A DNA stretch of 6,746 nucleotides from Dehalococcoidales bacterium. GTDB lineage: Bacteria > Chloroflexota > Dehalococcoidia > Dehalococcoidales > UBA5760. A model generated the notes under the pieces. The model worked only from the letters and a program-made list of their open reading frames with translations. It had not been told where the DNA came from and searched no databases. The stretch is taken from NCBI GenBank assembly GCA_016931015.1, contig JAFGFP010000002.1, positions 1-6,746 of the forward strand, read 5' to 3'. Position 1 is the stretch's first letter, and each line of letters starts with the position of its first letter. A program made the translations under genes and the position numbers. This document shows positions 4,733 to 6,746 of this stretch, piece after piece.

Positions 4733-5404
4733 ATGCGGATTCTGGTGGTTGATGATGATCGGCGGCTGGTGGGCATCGTGAAACGGGGCCTTCTGGAAGA
4801 GGCCTACGCCGTTGACGCCGCCTACGATGGGGAAGAGGGTGAGTATCTTGCCGAGATTAACCCCTACGACCTCATCGTTCTGGATATCATGATGCCCCAG
4901 AAAGACGGCCTCGAGGTCTGTCGGGAGCTCCGTACCAAGAGCATAAATACCCCCATCCTGATGCTGACCGCCAAGGATACCGTGGAGGATCGGGTCAAGG
5001 GGCTGGACGCCGGCGCCGATGACTACCTGGTGAAGCCCTTTGCCTTTAGCGAGCTTCTGGCCCGGGTTCGGGCGCTGCTGCGCCGGGAGGGGATGACCAA
5101 GTCGCCGGAGCTTAAGGTAGGCGACCTGGTCTTGAACACCCTGACCCGTGAGGTGCGGCGGGGGCAGCGGGTTATCGAGCTAACCACTAAGGAATATGTT
5201 ATTCTGGAGTACTTCATGCGCCATCCCAACGTGGTGCTTACCCGGCGGATGCTTGAGGAGCATGCCTGGGACTACGATTTCGACAGCCTGTCTAACCTGA
5301 TAGACGTCTACATCCGGCGGCTGCGGCGTAAGATTGACGCCGAGGGAGAGAAGAGCATGATTCAGACGGTCAGGGGGGCCGGTTACCGGCTGAAGGGGCT
5401 ATGA
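4733..5404 (+). CDS. OmpR/PhoB-family two-component response regulator
   Basis: This 223-residue DNA-binding regulator is phosphorylated by the partner kinase encoded next to it. The receiver domain (about 1-118) has the acidic pocket D7-D9, phosphoacceptor D51 in LIVLDIMMP, T79 in MLTAKD, and K101 in YLVKPF. The C-terminal winged helix (about 126-223) shows ELTTKEYVILEYFMRHPNVV, the recognition region SNLIDVYIRRLRRKI and the closing IQTVRGAGYRL, all typical of OmpR/PhoB proteins. An in-frame GTG at 4730 directly precedes the ATG. The ATG at 4733 lies 7 bases after GGAGG (4721-4725), against 4 bases for the GTG, so ATG is preferred, though either is possible. Proteins of this family bind head-to-tail 11-bp repeats, which is what the three promoters here display. 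The stop overlaps the kinase start (ATGA). The overall sequence resembles CusR/MprA-like regulators, too loosely to name the signal. Confidence 0.97.
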   Translation: MRILVVDDDRRLVGIVKRGLLEEAYAVDAAYDGEEGEYLAEINPYDLIVLDIMMPQKDGLEVCRELRTKSINTPILMLTAKDTVEDRVKGLDAGADDYLVKPFAFSELLARVRALLRREGMTKSPELKVGDLVLNTLTREVRRGQRVIELTTKEYVILEYFMRHPNVVLTRRMLEEHAWDYDFDSLSNLIDVYIRRLRRKIDAEGEKSMIQTVRGAGYRLKGL

Positions 5405-6746
5405 GATTTTTTCACAGCATTAAGTTCATGTTTACCCTCTGGTATCTCGTGGTGCTGGGGATTGCCCTGACGGCGTTCAGTGTCGGGGCCTATCATTACC
5501 TGGCGCGCACCCTGTACCGGAACCTCGACGAGGCGCTTGAGCTGCGCGCGGCGCAGATTTCGGACGTTAGAGAGGCGTTAATGTCGGTGGCGGAGGGGCG
5601 GTTCGAGGAGGAGCTCGGCGAGGTGGTCTACTTCTATTTTTATTCGGGCGGTCAGCTCATGTATCTGGCGCCCCGGGATATCGCCGTCGACATTGATGTG
5701 GGACTGGTGACCAAGGCTATTTCCGGCGAGAGCGTCTTTGCCAACTTAGAGACTTCGGAGGGTGAAAAACTGAGGGTTCTCGCGGTGCCCTTTTCTCCCC
5801 GCGCGCCGGTCATGGTGCCGCCGGAACCGCCGGACCAGACCGCCGAAGACGGGCAGTCCTTTTCTTACCGCGCGCCGGTGGCAGTGCCGCCCGCGCCCGG
5901 TGAGTCCAGCTCTCCCAGTCAGGGGGTCAGTATCGAGTCGGCGGCTCTGGTTATCGGTCAGCCTACCGAGGGTATCGCACAGGCCCTGGAGCGGCTGCGG
6001 CACATACTGTTGTTTGCCGTGCCTTTGTCCCTGCTCGCGGCCGGGGGTGGTGGGGTGTTCCTCGCCCAGCGCGCCCTCAAGCCGGTGGATGATATGACCC
6101 GCAAGGCACGCAGCATAGAAGAGCGCGACCTGAGCCAGCGGCTCGAGGTCAAAACCAGGGACGAGCTGGGAAGACTGGCGGCCACCCTTAACACCATGAT
6201 TGCGCGCCTGGAGAAGGCGTTCAATCGCCAGCGGCAGTTTACCGGCGATGCCTCCCACGAGCTGCGGGCGCCGCTGGCGGTCATTGAGGCGGAGTCCACC
6301 CTTACTCTGCAGCGAAAGCGGACTGCCCGCGAGTATCAGCAGTCGCTGGAGACGATTGCCCAGGAGGCGGCGCGCATGTCCCTGGTCATCGACCAGCTCC
6401 TGAGCCTGGCCCGGGCCGACTCCGGAAAGGAGACGCTCTCATTTGAAGAGCTTAATCTCGGCGAGCTCCTTAAGGAGCTCGGTTCCGACGTAGCGGTGCT
6501 GTGCCGCCACAGGGGGCTCAAGTTAGAGCTCGGCGAGCTGGCTGATGCCGTGGTCAATGGCGACCGGATGCGGCTGAGGGTGCTCTTCATGAACCTGTTG
6601 GATAACGCCATCAGGTACACCCCGGAGGGAGGGACGGTCTCCCTCTCTCTCCATAAGGAGAGCCAGATGGCGGTGGCAACTGTCTCCGATACCGGGCCCG
6701 GTATCCCGGCGGCCGATCTGCCCCACGTCTTCGAGCGTTTCTACCG
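5401..6746 (+). CDS. Membrane sensor histidine kinase (HAMP-HisKA-HATPase), 3' end missing
   Basis: This is the partner kinase of the regulator upstream; 448 complete codons are present and the frame is open to the window end. Order: membrane segment 1 (about 8-33), an extracytoplasmic sensor region (about 36-198), membrane segment 2 (about 201-222), HAMP (about 223-276, RALKPVDDMTRKARSI), and HisKA with phosphoacceptor H286 in GDASHELRAPLAVIEAE. The ATPase domain shows the N-box NLLDNAIRYTP (N402), G1 DTGPGIP (430-436) and F-box FERFYR (444 on). The G2 box and C terminus lie outside. The ATG at 5401 overlaps the regulator stop as ATGA, so the two are translationally coupled. The sensor has no recognised domain; it includes a Pro-rich segment (130-170) with an imperfect duplication. 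The architecture resembles CusS/QseC-like kinases, but the ligand cannot be inferred. Confidence 0.97.
   Translation, partial: MRFFHSIKFMFTLWYLVVLGIALTAFSVGAYHYLARTLYRNLDEALELRAAQISDVREALMSVAEGRFEEELGEVVYFYFYSGGQLMYLAPRDIAVDIDVGLVTKAISGESVFANLETSEGEKLRVLAVPFSPRAPVMVPPEPPDQTAEDGQSFSYRAPVAVPPAPGESSSPSQGVSIESAALVIGQPTEGIAQALERLRHILLFAVPLSLLAAGGGGVFLAQRALKPVDDMTRKARSIEERDLSQRLEVKTRDELGRLAATLNTMIARLEKAFNRQRQFTGDASHELRAPLAVIEAESTLTLQRKRTAREYQQSLETIAQEAARMSLVIDQLLSLARADSGKETLSFEELNLGELLKELGSDVAVLCRHRGLKLELGELADAVVNGDRMRLRVLFMNLLDNAIRYTPEGGTVSLSLHKESQMAVATVSDTGPGIPAADLPHVFERFY
5788..5925. repeat. Imperfect 69-bp tandem duplication in the kinase sensor region
   Basis: The segment beginning TTTTCTCCCCGCGCGCCGGT at 5791 recurs at 5860 as a close copy, an offset of 69 bases or 23 codons. 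The encoded peptides FSPRAPVMVPPEPP (131-144) and FSYRAPVAVPPAPG (154-167) are clearly related. The second half of each unit has diverged. The reading frame is kept, so the duplication lengthened a Pro-rich linker in the extracytoplasmic part of the kinase. Confidence 0.7.

Noticed and set aside
5746..6299. Minus-strand open frames opposite the kinase gene
   Set aside because: The plus frame from 5401 encodes a complete series of kinase motifs; the opposite frames show no recognised domain and no ribosome sites.
1..6746. Insertion sequences, integrases, attachment sites or phage genes
   Set aside because: No transposase or integrase motifs and no terminal inverted repeats with target duplications were seen; the gene order looks like ordinary co-regulated operons.

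Overview
The window is one compact locus for envelope sensing and efflux, probably from a monoderm or monoderm-like bacterium of fairly high G+C. Several exported proteins carry lipobox signal peptides. Start sites have strong Shine-Dalgarno sequences, one of them a 12-base match to the 16S 3' end. The small secreted acidic-helix proteins recall those of Chloroflexota (Dehalococcoidia-like) genomes. That placement is inference from protein style only; the window holds no rRNA or other phylogenetic marker.

Layout. Positions 1-2661, minus strand: a four-gene operon, read right to left, made of a DUF4314 small protein, a lipid-anchored MacA/HlyD-type adaptor, a MacB/LolD-type ABC ATPase, and the first 60 residues of a MacB-type permease cut by the window edge. 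The last three are coupled by a 1-base gap and a 4-base overlap. Positions 2833-4486, minus strand: a second cluster with a secreted acidic-helix protein, a CPYC glutaredoxin-like protein, a lipoprotein built from a 192-bp duplication, and a 32-residue membrane miniprotein that overlaps the lipoprotein stop codon. Positions 4733-6746, plus strand: an OmpR/PhoB-type response regulator and a membrane histidine kinase joined by a 4-base overlap; the kinase runs off the window end inside its ATP-binding domain.

Regulation. The three transcription units have the same promoter design. Each has direct repeats of an 11-base unit (consensus near GTTCATnTTGG) placed so that the last TTCAT ends exactly 10 bases before an extended -10 (TGn then TAnnnT). 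This is the geometry of PHO boxes and related OmpR/PhoB-family operators that replace a -35 element. Two of the promoters carry four in-phase copies of the unit. The simplest reading is that the regulator encoded here controls itself, the efflux operon and the secreted/redox cluster.

How it may work (inference): the kinase senses an envelope or external signal and the regulator turns on its own genes, an ABC export machine and a set of exported or redox proteins. This resembles known envelope-stress, antimicrobial-peptide or metal-response loci, but the signal and substrate cannot be read from the sequence. The exported proteins (adaptor insert, secreted protein, lipoprotein) share short acidic helical motifs of the type ITQEqA / LGVtEEqL, which may be a common interaction module.
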